Shown: one piece after another, positions 55,918 to 64,000 of the stretch
Layout: each line of letters begins with the position of its first letter
How positions within the stretch are numbered: position 1 is the stretch's first letter
Assembly (NCBI GenBank): GCA_964554105.1
Contig: CAZKNF010000001.1
Span: forward strand, 62,001-126,000
Direction: 5' to 3'
DNA from: CAZKNF01 sp964554105
GTDB taxonomy: Bacteria; Bacteroidota; Rhodothermia; Rhodothermales; VXPQ01
Length of the DNA stretch: 64,000 nt
The notes under the pieces: model-generated
The model's input: only the letters and a program-made list of their open reading frames with translations
The model's database searches: none
Told to the model about the DNA's origin: nothing
Translations under genes and position numbers: made by a program

Positions 55918-57246
55918 TTACCAGCCGAATCGCTCCGATACCCGGCGATCCAGAAGCTGCCGCAGCGGCTCAAGTTTGATTTCATCGATAACGTCACGGG
56001 CGAATGCATGGAGGAGCATGCCGCGCGCTTCCTTCTCCGGAATGCCGCGGGAGCGAAGATAAAAGAGCGCCTCGCGGTCGAGCTGTCCCGTCGTCGCGCC
56101 ATGACTGCACTTGACATCGTCGGCGTAAATCTCGAGCTCCGGTTTCGCGTTCATGGTAGCTGTGGTGGACAGCAGGATGCTCTTGTTCTCCTGGAAAGCA
56201 TTCGTTTTCTGCGCGTCCGGACGCACGAAAACCTTTCCATTAAAAACGCCGGACGCATTATCGTCGAGCACACCCTTGTACAGCTCGTTGCTCATGCAAT
56301 TCGGTTTCGCATGATCGACCAGCGTATGGTTGTCTACGTGTGTTTCGCCGATGGGCAGAAAGAGCCCGAAGAGATGCGTCTCGCAATACTCACCATCGGG
56401 GACGATTCTCAGGTTGTTGCGGACGACTTCACCCGAAAGCGTAAAGGTATACGTCGAAAAAATGCTGTCACCCTCCTGACGCGCCTCGATATTCGACACG
56501 AGAGAGGCGTTGGGTCCGTCATCTTGGACGGAATACATGTCAACGACGGCACGGCGGCCGACGAAGACCTCCGTCACCGCATTCGTAAATGTGTGAGATT
56601 CGCCGATTGAGCCGCCGGTCTCGACCAGGCGTGCCTGGCTGCCTTCTTCGAACACAATGAGGTTGCGCGGCTGCGATACGATATCTTCCTCGGCGACCTT
56701 CAGGTTCACGACATGAAGCGGCTTCTCCACAATCTTGCCTTTTGGCACATACATAAAAAGGCCATCGAGGGTAAACGCGGTATTGAGGGCGGTAAACACA
56801 TCCTCGTCGTTTGTTGCGACGCCGAAGAAGCTATTCACAAGATCCCTGTGATCACGTGACGCCTTTTCGAGACTCTCGATAATTACGCCCTGCGGCAGTT
56901 CGCCGACATTCGACAGCTCGCGCATGAATCTCCCGTTCACGAGCACGACGACGTGTGCCTCCATATCCGGCACGAGATAAGACGCTATGTCGATCTTCCG
57001 CATCGACGTCGTCAGGGGAGCGGCGAGCTGTACCTTATAATTCCGCTGGAGAACTTTGCTGATATTAGTGTATTTCCACGCTTCTGCTTTCCGAGTCGGA
57101 AAGCCGAGCTTGCGAAACCGTTCTATTGCTGACTGCCGCAGATCTTGCAGCTTAGCGTTCGTCCCGTTTAGGGCTCGCCCGACGTTCATTTCGAACGCCG
57201 ATACGAATCGGTCTTCGGGATGTGTCTCTTTTACGTTTTCGGGCAT
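55918..57246 (-). CDS. sufD: Fe-S cluster assembly protein SufD
   Basis: 442 residues. The C-terminal SufB/SufD domain is recognised by CSHGATTGQLDREALFYLRSRGIPEKEARGMLLHAFARDVID and by KTNAFQENKSILLSTTATMNAKPELEIYADDVKC. It forms the SufBCD scaffold complex with SufB and SufC. 51 bases separate it from the sufC stop. The start is ATG 57246 (MPENVKETHPEDRF). Confidence 0.95.
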   Translation of the reverse strand: MPENVKETHPEDRFVSAFEMNVGRALNGTNAKLQDLRQSAIERFRKLGFPTRKAEAWKYTNISKVLQRNYKVQLAAPLTTSMRKIDIASYLVPDMEAHVVVLVNGRFMRELSNVGELPQGVIIESLEKASRDHRDLVNSFFGVATNDEDVFTALNTAFTLDGLFMYVPKGKIVEKPLHVVNLKVAEEDIVSQPRNLIVFEEGSQARLVETGGSIGESHTFTNAVTEVFVGRRAVVDMYSVQDDGPNASLVSNIEARQEGDSIFSTYTFTLSGEVVRNNLRIVPDGEYCETHLFGLFLPIGETHVDNHTLVDHAKPNCMSNELYKGVLDDNASGVFNGKVFVRPDAQKTNAFQENKSILLSTTATMNAKPELEIYADDVKCSHGATTGQLDREALFYLRSRGIPEKEARGMLLHAFARDVIDEIKLEPLRQLLDRRVSERFGW

Positions 57247-57297
57247 GCTTTCGTGACGAGTTGAAAGTTGTGGATGCCGAGACGTGTCCGCCGGAGT

Positions 57298-58059
57298 TTA
57301 GACGACCGCCGGTTCAGGACGCACCCATTCGTATCCTTTGTCTTCGAGTTCGAGGGCAAGGTTCTTGTCACCCGAACGCACAATTTTGCCGCCAACCATC
57401 ACGTGGACGATGTCCGGCACGATGTATTCCAGCAGACGCTGATAGTGCGTGATAACGACGAAGCTGCGGTCTGCGGCACGAAGGCCATTCACGCCGTCCG
57501 CAACGATGCGGAGGGCATCGATGTCGAGGCCGGAATCCGTTTCGTCGAGTATGGCAAGCTTCGGTTCGAGCATTGCGAGCTGAAAAATCTCATTTCGCTT
57601 CTTTTCACCGCCGGAAAAGCCGACGTTTACGGCACGACTCATGAGTTGCGGATCCAAATCGACGAGCGCCGCGCGTTCTCGCATCATTCTAAGAAACTCC
57701 GCCGCCGAAAGGGGCTCCTGCCCACGGTGTTCGCGCTGTTCGTTGATGGCCTGCTTCAGAAAGTTATTCATGCTAACTCCAGGAAGCTCCACGGGATATT
57801 GAAACGCGAGGAAGATCCCGGCTAACGAGCGCTCATCAGGCGACATCTCCTGCAGATCCTCACCTTCGTACAAGATCTCCCCACCGGTCACCTCGAACTC
57901 TTCGCGCCCGGCAAGCACTGCAGCAAGTGTGCTTTTGCCGGAACCGTTCGGACCCATGATCGCATGGATTTCGCCGGGATTCACTGTCAGGTCGACGCCC
58001 TTCAGAATCTCCTGATCTTCAACTTTCGCGTGTAGGTCTTTGACCTCCAGTATTGCCAT
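57298..58059 (-). CDS. sufC: Fe-S cluster assembly ATPase SufC
   Basis: 253 residues. ABC-type ATPase with Walker A GPNGSGKST (residues 36-44), the SufC-specific AMLEPKLAILDETDSGLDIDAL (Walker B and D-loop) and signature NVGFSGGEKKRNEI. It powers the conformational change of SufB-SufD during cluster assembly. Start ATG 58059; its leader contains a heptamer repeat and no standard ribosome-binding site. Confidence 0.97.
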   Translation of the reverse strand: MAILEVKDLHAKVEDQEILKGVDLTVNPGEIHAIMGPNGSGKSTLAAVLAGREEFEVTGGEILYEGEDLQEMSPDERSLAGIFLAFQYPVELPGVSMNNFLKQAINEQREHRGQEPLSAAEFLRMMRERAALVDLDPQLMSRAVNVGFSGGEKKRNEIFQLAMLEPKLAILDETDSGLDIDALRIVADGVNGLRAADRSFVVITHYQRLLEYIVPDIVHVMVGGKIVRSGDKNLALELEDKGYEWVRPEPAVV

Positions 58060-58063
58060 TCTT

Positions 58064-58102
58064 GAGTTCAGAGTTCAGAGTTCAGAGTTCAGAGTTCAGA
58101 GT
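58064..58102 (+). repeat. Heptamer GAGTTCA tandem repeat upstream of sufC
   Basis: Five perfect copies of the 7-bp unit GAGTTCA (58064-58098) plus GAGT, lying in the sufB-sufC intergenic space immediately before the sufC start (58059). It occupies the position where a ribosome-binding site would be and is not part of any gene. Confidence 0.95.
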
Positions 58103-58155
58103 GATAAGCCAGCCGATCCGTAGTAGATCAAAACGAACATCCAGGAGCGGCTATT

Positions 58156-59619
58156 TCAGCCCACCGACCCTTCGAGTTCGATGTCTAGGAGCTTCTGCGC
58201 TTCCACTGCGAATTCCATCGGCAGCTTCGAGAGGATGTCCTTGCAGAAGCCGTTTACGATCAGCTTGATGGCAGCCTCCTCTCCGATCCCGCGCTGGTTG
58301 CAGTAAAAAATCTGATCCTCTCCCACCTTCGACGTCGTCGCTTCGTGTTCGACCTGCGCCGTCGGATTGTCGATTTCGATATACGGGAAGGTGTGCGCCC
58401 CACATTTATCGCCCAGCAGCATCGAATCGCACTGCGAAAAGTTGCGCGCATTCTGCGCGCCCCTATTAATCTTGACGAGGCCGCGGTATGAGTTATTCGA
58501 ATAGCCGCCCGAGATCCCCTTCGAGATGATCGTGCTTTTCGTGTTCTTCCCTATGTGGGTCATTTTCGTACCCGTATCGGCCTGCTGGCGTCCCTTCGTG
58601 AAGGCCACGGAATAGAACTCGCCAACCGAATTGTCACCCTTAAGGATGACGCTCGGATACTTCCAGGTGATTGCCGAGCCCGTTTCGAGCTGCGTCCAGG
58701 AGATCTTCGCGTTTGCACCCTTACAGATGCCGCGTTTGGTGACGAAATTATAGATTCCGCCTTTCCCTTCGGCGTTGCCGGGATACCAGTTCTGGATGGT
58801 CGAGTACTTGACCTCCGCGTCCTTTTCTGCAATGATCTCGACGACAGCTGCGTGCAGCTGATTCTCGTCGCGCTGCGGAGCCGTGCATCCTTCGAGGTAG
58901 CTGACGTAGCTGCCCTCTTCTGCAACGATCAGCGTCCGTTCGAACTGGCCCGTGCCGGCCTGATTGATGCGGAAATACGTCGACAGCTCCATGGGGCAAC
59001 GGACGCCCTTCGGTATGTAACAGAAGGATCCGTCGCTGAAAACCGCAGCATTAAGTGCTGCATAGAAGTTGTCGGTGTACGGCACGACCGAGCCCATGTA
59101 TTTTTGAACCAGATCGGGATGATTCGCGACGGCCTCGCCGAACGAGCAAAAGATAATGCCCTTCTTTCCAAGCTCCTCCTTGAACGTCGTGTGAACCGAC
59201 ACGCTGTCAAGAACCGCATCGACGGCCACGCCTGCGAGCTGCTTTTGCTCGCCCAGAGGAATGCCCAACCGTTCGAACGTTTCGAGCAGCTCGGGATCCA
59301 CCTCGTCCAGACTCTCGTACCGCGGCTTCGTGCTCGGTGAGGAGTAGTAGGTGATATCCTGAAAGTCGATGTTCGGGTAGGTGATATGAGCCCACCGCGG
59401 ATACTTTTCTCGATCCGAAACGAGCGATTGCCAGTAATGAAAGGCCTTGAGTCGCCATTCAAGCAGCCACTCGGGCTCCTCTTTCTTGGCTGCAATCATC
59501 CGGACAACGTCTTCGTCTAGTCCTTTCGGAATCGTGTCCGACTTGACATCTGTGACCCAGCCGTATTTATAGTCGGTATCAGCGACTTGCTGAAGAAATT
59601 GGGTTTCCGTAATCGGCAT
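58156..59619 (-). CDS. sufB: Fe-S cluster assembly protein SufB
   Basis: 487 residues. The scaffold subunit of SufBCD that holds the nascent cluster. Visible are SFCYIPKGVRCPMELSTYFRIN, the EGCTAPQRDENQLHAAVVEIIA segment and the C-terminal FSQCDSMLLGDKCGAHTFPYIE with the conserved Cys. A strong AAAGGAAG ribosome-binding site lies 6-9 bases before ATG 59619. It is the first gene of the operon, reading away from the A-type carrier gene. Confidence 0.97.
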   Translation of the reverse strand: MPITETQFLQQVADTDYKYGWVTDVKSDTIPKGLDEDVVRMIAAKKEEPEWLLEWRLKAFHYWQSLVSDREKYPRWAHITYPNIDFQDITYYSSPSTKPRYESLDEVDPELLETFERLGIPLGEQKQLAGVAVDAVLDSVSVHTTFKEELGKKGIIFCSFGEAVANHPDLVQKYMGSVVPYTDNFYAALNAAVFSDGSFCYIPKGVRCPMELSTYFRINQAGTGQFERTLIVAEEGSYVSYLEGCTAPQRDENQLHAAVVEIIAEKDAEVKYSTIQNWYPGNAEGKGGIYNFVTKRGICKGANAKISWTQLETGSAITWKYPSVILKGDNSVGEFYSVAFTKGRQQADTGTKMTHIGKNTKSTIISKGISGGYSNNSYRGLVKINRGAQNARNFSQCDSMLLGDKCGAHTFPYIEIDNPTAQVEHEATTSKVGEDQIFYCNQRGIGEEAAIKLIVNGFCKDILSKLPMEFAVEAQKLLDIELEGSVG

Positions 59620-59922
59620 GTTCCAGCTTCCTTTAAATGTGTAAGCGTCCTATACCGGGCGCATGCGGAGCTGTACTCCACCCGGTCGCCTCAAGCGCGG
59701 GTGAATGAATACTGTCTGCTCCACGGGATCCCTCGGTTTGCCCTGAAGTGTAAACAACCGTTTACACTTTTACTATGTGTCAACGTTGGGTTACGAACCC
59801 TTTCACGAGGTCTTCGTTCCTCCGTGGAAGGCGTCTTGATCGCACCTTCTTGGAATGGAACCCACAGCACGGCTCTATCATAAACCGACACGGTAAGTTC
59901 ACCACTTGGAGTTCCGATAGTT
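59620..59922. other. Divergent suf/A-type carrier regulatory interval
   Basis: 303 bases between the starts of sufB and the A-type carrier gene. They hold the 24-bp inverted repeat described separately, a shorter GGGTT-ACG-AACCC repeat (59788-59800), and a lone GTGTAAG half-site resemblance at 59639-59645. No gene is evident; a minus-strand open frame here is a shadow. Confidence 0.8.
59746..59769. promoter_or_regulatory. Palindromic putative operator between sufB and A-type carrier
   Basis: Perfect 10-bp inverted repeat AAGTGTAAAC-N4-GTTTACACTT at 59746-59769. It lies 127 bases from the sufB start and 154 bases from the carrier start, in a shared divergent upstream region. The symmetry and AT content are those of a dimeric repressor site; which regulator binds is not visible (no Rrf2, Fur or SufR gene in the window). 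Confidence 0.65.
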
Positions 59923-60258
59923 ATGGAAGGCATCCAGTTCACTGACCGTGCAGTAGCCAGAATTCACGAGATTGCCGGCAAGGACGATATTGATCTCGGG
60001 GCGACGATGCTTCGTGTGGCGGTCGTACCGGGTGGATGCTCGGGCCTTACCTACGATTTAGGGTGGGATACGACCGAACAAGAAGGAGATCGGATATATC
60101 GTCTGGGGGATGTTCGCATCGTACTCGATAAGCGAAGCTATTTATACGTGAGCGGGTCTGAGCTCGACTTCACCGATGGACTTGAAGGCAAGGGATTTCA
60201 TTTTATGAACCCGCAAGCCACACGGACGTGCGCCTGCGGCGAAAGCTTCGGCCTTTAA
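59923..60258 (+). CDS. A-type Fe-S carrier protein (HesB/IscA family)
   Basis: 111 residues. The three conserved cysteines are Cys39 in GGCSG and Cys103/Cys105 in TCACGESF. It carries or delivers Fe-S clusters and probably works with the divergent suf operon. A GGAG site lies ~11 bases before ATG 59923. Its stop overlaps the convergent DUF192 gene by 4 bases. Confidence 0.94.
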   Translation: MEGIQFTDRAVARIHEIAGKDDIDLGATMLRVAVVPGGCSGLTYDLGWDTTEQEGDRIYRLGDVRIVLDKRSYLYVSGSELDFTDGLEGKGFHFMNPQATRTCACGESFGL

Positions 60259-60752
60259 TCTGGCGTATCTCCCGTCGTGCGCTCCCATCGCACCCTGTCC
60301 GATACACTGATTCCGTGCAGGTCGGAGAATCCCGCCGGCACTTCTACGACGTATTGAGCCGGTTCGTCGGAAGCAATCGTCTCTGCATTGAACGGCCGGT
60401 TATATTTGTCGATGTCGACGATTTGTGAATCGGCGTCGACGAACATGATATCGAGTCCCATCGGTGTGTTGCCCATCCAGAATCCCTGCGGCTCCTCGCG
60501 TTCGAAGATGAATAGCATGCCGCTCATCTCAGGTAAGGACGTGCGCTGCATCAGGCCGCGCTCGCGCGCGGAGTCTGTCTCTGCAATCTCGATATCTATC
60601 TCTAGGATATCTTCTTCACCGCGCACGAATGTGAGCGTACCATCCTTCCGGAATTCGATCCTCGAATCCTCGGTCTCGTGCTGCTCCTGTGCGACGTCTC
60701 CGCAGGCTGCGCTAAGAAGAAGGACGACGAGAAGGAAAATGGGCGATTTCAT
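60255..60752 (-). CDS. DUF192 lipoprotein (copy 1)
   Basis: 165 residues from ATG 60752. A lipobox (LSAAC, Cys17) marks a lipoprotein. The DUF192 domain (IDIEIAETDSARERGLMQRTSLPEMSGMLFIFEREEPQGFWMGNTPMGLDIMFVDAD) is complete. Family function is unknown. It is directly downstream (11 bases) of a second DUF192 gene, so the pair is a tandem duplication. Confidence 0.9.
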   Translation of the reverse strand: MKSPIFLLVVLLLSAACGDVAQEQHETEDSRIEFRKDGTLTFVRGEEDILEIDIEIAETDSARERGLMQRTSLPEMSGMLFIFEREEPQGFWMGNTPMGLDIMFVDADSQIVDIDKYNRPFNAETIASDEPAQYVVEVPAGFSDLHGISVSDRVRWERTTGDTPD

Positions 60753-60763
60753 ATCCAACTGAA

Positions 60764-61264
60764 TTATCCGGCAGGCGCGCTCGTGCGCATCCACGTAATG
60801 CGTGTGCTGTCGCCGATGCCGATGCGATCCGTAAATCCGGCGCGCACTTCGACGACGTATTTCTTTGGCGCTGCCGGGTGAATGACGTCATCGGAATACG
60901 GCGTGGTCCGCTTCGCGATGTTAACCACTTGAGAGTCCTGGCCGACAAAAATGATATCGAGCGGAAGTGGCGTGTTCCGCATCCAGAATCCGGTCGTATC
61001 GGCGCGATCCATGATAAAGAGCATCCCACTCTGTCGCGGAAGACTTCGGCGGCCCATCAGCCCGCGTGCACGTGCTTGATCGTTCTCCGCAATTTCAATG
61101 TCGATGGTCGTCAGCGTGTCTCCCCCGGAGGTCAAGAATGACAGGTGTCCGTCTGTCCGAAACGGAACATCCAACTGTACCGTCGGCAGCTCTTTCTCGC
61201 CGGATCGGCATCCTCCGCCAAGAAGGAATGCACTTAGAAGTAGAAGTCGAATGCAACAGTGCAT
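60764..61264 (-). CDS. DUF192 lipoprotein (copy 2)
   Basis: 166 residues. Lipobox LLGGGC (Cys19) and DUF192 motifs IDIEIAENDQARARGLMGRRSLPRQSGMLFIMDRADTTGFWMRNTPLPLDIIFVGQD, very similar to copy 1. It lies between hemW and copy 1 on the same strand; the three genes could be one transcript. Confidence 0.9.
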   Translation of the reverse strand: MHCCIRLLLLSAFLLGGGCRSGEKELPTVQLDVPFRTDGHLSFLTSGGDTLTTIDIEIAENDQARARGLMGRRSLPRQSGMLFIMDRADTTGFWMRNTPLPLDIIFVGQDSQVVNIAKRTTPYSDDVIHPAAPKKYVVEVRAGFTDRIGIGDSTRITWMRTSAPAG

Positions 61265-61326
61265 CTAATCGTTGAGGTATGAGGGACGCTGCGGCGCGCT
61301 CGTATGGGAGAGTCGATACGGGCCGA

Positions 61327-62481
61327 TCACCGGGTTTCCAATAGTAGTTTCGAGGTGATCGAATCGCAGAGTAATTTGCCGTCATCGGTTAAGTGGATTC
61401 TATCGGTGCCGACCGTCTCGAGGTACCCCTCCGATTCGAGCCTTCCGATCTCTTCTTCCTTCTCGTAGAGGAGGTCGACTCCATAGTGCTTTTCCAGCCT
61501 GGAGAGGTCGATTCCATCGGACGTGCGGAGTCGTAACAGAATATATTCGTCTGCCAACATATCCAGGGACATCGATTCTCGGCCGCCGATCGGCACTTCA
61601 TGCTGGCGGAGGAGGGACTCGTAGCGACGCAGATTTCGTTCGTTGAACCAGCGGTACGCCGGCAGACCGCGCCACCAGAACGAGTGTGCGGAGGGACCAA
61701 ATCCAAGATAATTACTGTGGTCCCAATAGATTTGGTTGTGCCGCGACCGAGCACCCGGTTTGGCAAAACTGGAGATCTCGTAGTGCTCGTAGCCTTGTTC
61801 CTTCAGGTATCCCATCGTAAAGCGGTAACGCTCCTCCATCTCCTCATCCTGGACCGGTTGTACGAGGTTTCGATCGACCATCTTCCCGAGGGGCGTCTTC
61901 TCCTCGATCGTCAGACTGTACGTCGATATGTGCGGCGTTCCGAGGCGTATAAGCTTCTGAACATTCGCGTACCAGTACTCCTCCGGCTGATCCGGAATCC
62001 CGAAAATCAAGTCCGCCGAGAAGTTGTCGAATCCTGCTTTGCGGGCATGTTCGATGCATGCCTCGGCATCCTCGGGGCTGTGGCTCCGATTCATAAACTC
62101 GAGATCACTCGGAAAGAACGACTGTATTCCGATGCTCAAGCGGTCGAAACCAAGCGATCGAAGACTGCTAAGAAAATCCACGTCTGCATTCTCCGGATTA
62201 ACCTCGAGCGTCGTCTCCTCGAGTGCAGAAACGTCGAAATGGGTGTGAATACTTTGAAGCAAAATCCCCAGTTCGCCGGCCTCCAGCAGGGACGGCGTGC
62301 CGCCGCCGAAATAGATGGTCCGGATCGGCTCACGCTCGGCGTAGGTCGAAGCATAGTAAGCAATCTCATTGCTCATCGCCTCGACAAACGCGCCGTGCGT
62401 TTTCTGTGTGGTGACGAAATAGAAGTCACAGTACACACAGCGCTGCGAACAAAAGGGAATATGGAGGTAGAGGCCGGCCAT
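61327..62481 (-). CDS. hemW: Heme chaperone HemW (radical SAM)
   Basis: 384 residues from ATG 62481 (MAGLYLHIPFCSQRCVYCDF). The radical SAM cysteines are C11, C15 and C18, followed by GGGTPSLL, SIGIQSF and SADLIFGIPDQ. The C-terminal HemW-type domain (DEYILLRLRTSDGIDLSRLEKHYG) distinguishes it from HemN. HemW is thought to insert or chaperone heme. ATG 62511 would add ten residues; the Bacteroidota consensus start is MAG(L/I)YLHIPFC. Confidence 0.9.
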   Translation of the reverse strand: MAGLYLHIPFCSQRCVYCDFYFVTTQKTHGAFVEAMSNEIAYYASTYAEREPIRTIYFGGGTPSLLEAGELGILLQSIHTHFDVSALEETTLEVNPENADVDFLSSLRSLGFDRLSIGIQSFFPSDLEFMNRSHSPEDAEACIEHARKAGFDNFSADLIFGIPDQPEEYWYANVQKLIRLGTPHISTYSLTIEEKTPLGKMVDRNLVQPVQDEEMEERYRFTMGYLKEQGYEHYEISSFAKPGARSRHNQIYWDHSNYLGFGPSAHSFWWRGLPAYRWFNERNLRRYESLLRQHEVPIGGRESMSLDMLADEYILLRLRTSDGIDLSRLEKHYGVDLLYEKEEEIGRLESEGYLETVGTDRIHLTDDGKLLCDSITSKLLLETR

Positions 62482-62588
62482 GGTCGGCGTCCCAAACGCC
62501 GGTGCCGCCATGATTGTTTTCCGCCGAGATAGATAGTTTTCCGACCCAGGACGGCGTTGCCACCAAGGCGTCCACCGGCGGCCGCTAA

Positions 62589-63104
62589 CTAGAAAATGAT
62601 CCCGATGCGAACTGGAATGGCAAGGCCTACGCTCTCCTCTCCGATGATCAGGGCAGGGTCGACTTCGTAGTAAAGCGAAGTTTCGTACAGGGCATGAACC
62701 CAGCCCATCCCGACATGAACGGTCGGACCGCTCTGCTGATTGTCGCTGCTCAACGGAATATATCCCCCGAGGCCAAAAAGAACGTAGCGGAGCCGGTCCT
62801 GCCCGGCCGGAAGATTGACAATTGCTGAAAGCTGTGGATCGAGTATATACTCTGCATCACTGCGGCCGCCGAAAACAAAACCGGTGAAACCAAGATCAAT
62901 TGCAAAAGATACGTCCTGGTTGGCAGGCGCCGATGCGCGACCGCGGAAACCGACGCCGAGTCCGTCGGCCGTACTCAGCATGGTATTCAAGCCCACGCCG
63001 AAGCGCGGCGGGGCCTGTGCCGCGGCGTTTTCAGCAGTTGAGGCAGAGAATCCGACAAAGGCTGCCAGAGTCAACATAAGATGGAAGGAACGACGGAATC
63101 TCAT
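62589..63104 (-). CDS. Hypothetical outer-membrane beta-barrel protein
   Basis: 171 residues from ATG 63104. A signal peptide (RSFHLMLTLAAFVGFSASTAENAAAQ) leads to a mature part of alternating strands (FGVGLNTMLSTADGLGVGFRGRAS, DVSFAIDLGFTGFVFGG) and ends in IPVRIGIIF with a terminal Phe, as in small outer-membrane barrels. No family recognised. The long open frame upstream to 63284 is not coding-like. It is divergent from etfB. Confidence 0.68.
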   Translation of the reverse strand: MRFRRSFHLMLTLAAFVGFSASTAENAAAQAPPRFGVGLNTMLSTADGLGVGFRGRASAPANQDVSFAIDLGFTGFVFGGRSDAEYILDPQLSAIVNLPAGQDRLRYVLFGLGGYIPLSSDNQQSGPTVHVGMGWVHALYETSLYYEVDPALIIGEESVGLAIPVRIGIIF

Positions 63105-63358
63105 ACGGAGCTCTTGGGTGCTTTTTACGAAATGCGAGAATGAGGAGAGCGGGTGAAGATTAACTGACGAGGCTGGACGAAGACATCGCAGCTCCGTATT
63201 GCCTTGGGCAAATCTTCGCTTCAAACGAGTCGATCGATTGGTTAAGTTACGGCGCATCTTTGATGATTGGCGTCGAGCCGTCATCCTTGGGAGCTGATGG
63301 GTTTGCGGAATGGCTCAACTGTCGGATGAGATCGCAAAATAGGAAAGAAAGACGCGCA

Positions 63359-64000
63359 ATGAGATTCATTGTTTGCATCAAGCAGGTACCGGATGTAACC
63401 GCTCCGATCCATCTTCGAGACGGAGACATAGCGGGAGGGAGCAGCCGCATGATACTGAATGCGTATGACGCCTCAGCACTAGAAGAGGCCCTGGTGCTGA
63501 ACGAGGAAGCAAACGGTGAGGTCCACGTCGTGCTCGTCGGACCTCAGGGCGCACAGGAGACAATCCGGAAGGGGCTCGCCATGGGCGCAGATTCCGCGAC
63601 GCACATTGTTGTGGATGAATCCGACGAAATCGATTCGCGCGTTTACGCCGAGTTGCTGGCAGATTATTTGCATGGGGAGTCATTCGACGTCGTCGCGTGC
63701 GGCAAACAGGCACAGGATTCGGATGCAGGCCTGACCGGCAGCATGTTGGCCGAGCTTCTCGACCTGCCTTATGCGTCTAATGCCGTCGCGCTCGCACTCG
63801 ATGGGAACGCACTCGTCGTGACCCGGCAGGGAGATTCCGGGCGTGTGGAGATCGTCCTCACGACTCCGTGTCTGGTCACCTGCTCGAATGATATGAACGA
63901 TCCCCGCATTCCCAACTTGAAGGGGATAATGGCGGCCAAGCGCAAGGAAATTGAAGTGCGAGAGGCTACACTGCCGCCGGATTTCGAGATACCCGTCGTT
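63359..64000 (+). CDS. etfB: Electron transfer flavoprotein beta subunit (3' partial)
   Basis: 214 codons are visible; the gene runs past the window end with no stop. The N-terminus MRFIVCIKQVPDVTAPIHL and MILNAYDASALEEAL are those of EtfB, with GKQAQDSDAGLTGSMLAELL and the recognition segment PRIPNLKGIMAAKRKEIE later on. EtfB with EtfA passes electrons from acyl-CoA and other dehydrogenases to the respiratory chain. An AGGAAAG sequence lies 11-17 bases upstream of ATG 63359. Confidence 0.94.
   Translation, partial: MRFIVCIKQVPDVTAPIHLRDGDIAGGSSRMILNAYDASALEEALVLNEEANGEVHVVLVGPQGAQETIRKGLAMGADSATHIVVDESDEIDSRVYAELLADYLHGESFDVVACGKQAQDSDAGLTGSMLAELLDLPYASNAVALALDGNALVVTRQGDSGRVEIVLTTPCLVTCSNDMNDPRIPNLKGIMAAKRKEIEVREATLPPDFEIPVV

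Noticed and set aside
58064..58102. Possible CRISPR array
   Set aside because: The units are 7 bp with no spacers; it is a simple tandem repeat.
58555..59340. 261-residue plus-strand open frame
   Set aside because: It lies opposite sufB and has shadow-like composition.
61600..62532. 310-residue plus-strand open frame
   Set aside because: It lies opposite hemW, whose motifs are decisive.

Overview
This window is chromosomal DNA from a bacterium of the Bacteroidota/Rhodothermota side of the tree; a Rhodothermales- or Balneola-like organism is my best guess. The clues are a type IX secretion C-terminal tail with an NPFNP motif on a giant acidic surface protein, a GWxTD-domain protein, M1 and M16 peptidases with Sec signals, a Bacteroidota-style histidine kinase with an AHQLGTP H-box, a Bacteroidota-type HppD/HmgA pair and a sufBCDSE-sufT operon. 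Many proteins are acidic, which would fit a salt-adapted lifestyle, but that is inference. No rRNA, tRNA, CRISPR, phage, transposase or plasmid genes were found. The content is mostly housekeeping, with several odd domain architectures.

Layout. 1-4.5 kb: 3' end of a very large T9SS-secreted repeat protein, closed by a strong terminator. 4.6-8.4 kb: GWxTD protein, asparaginyl-tRNA synthetase and a SIMPL-domain protein. 8.6-12.7 kb: small exported protein, secD, secF and a STAS anti-sigma antagonist, then a terminator. 13-15.7 kb: purA and an orphan histidine kinase. 15.7-17.7 kb (minus): SAM hydroxide adenosyltransferase followed by an apparent ECF-sigma/anti-sigma fusion. 17.9-19.9 kb: YraN nuclease-like protein and an Arg/Asp-rich exported protein. 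20-25 kb: AMP-forming acyl-CoA synthetase, msrB, and the tyrosine-degradation pair hppD-hmgA. 25.2-33.3 kb: a lipoprotein, a TonB-family protein, a YhdH-type reductase, an FAD amine/amino-acid oxidase, a two-domain M16 peptidase, a small membrane protein and a DUF4174 protein.

33.3-33.8 kb holds a 100-N assembly gap flanked by an identical 55-bp sequence, probably a scaffolding artefact. 33.8-37.7 kb: a GspE/PilB ATPase with an unusual ~490-residue acidic N-terminus, and a methyltransferase. 37.8-45.2 kb (minus): ppc, a DUF2911 protein, a DUF6503-like lipoprotein and an M1 peptidase with a likely C-terminal outer-membrane barrel. 45.5-50.2 kb (plus): HU, a zinc-ribbon/TPR membrane protein, modA-modB without modC, and two TPM-domain proteins, the second overlapping a convergent VOC-fold gene.

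50.6-59.6 kb (minus): the suf iron-sulfur operon (sufB-sufC-sufD-sufS-sufE-sufT), followed on the same strand by a large TPR/AAA+/Fis regulator that lacks the sigma-54 contact loop. A divergent A-type Fe-S carrier shares the sufB upstream region, which carries a perfect inverted repeat. 60.2-64 kb: two tandem DUF192 lipoproteins, hemW, a small outer-membrane protein and the start of etfB, which runs off the window.

The most unusual items are the one-chain sigma/anti-sigma protein, the degenerate AAA+ regulator beside the suf operon, the acidic-tailed secretion ATPase, the peptidase-barrel fusion, the heptamer repeat in the sufC leader, and the antisense overlap of the VOC and Gly-rich TPM genes. 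I did not find a clear multi-gene defence or biosynthetic system.
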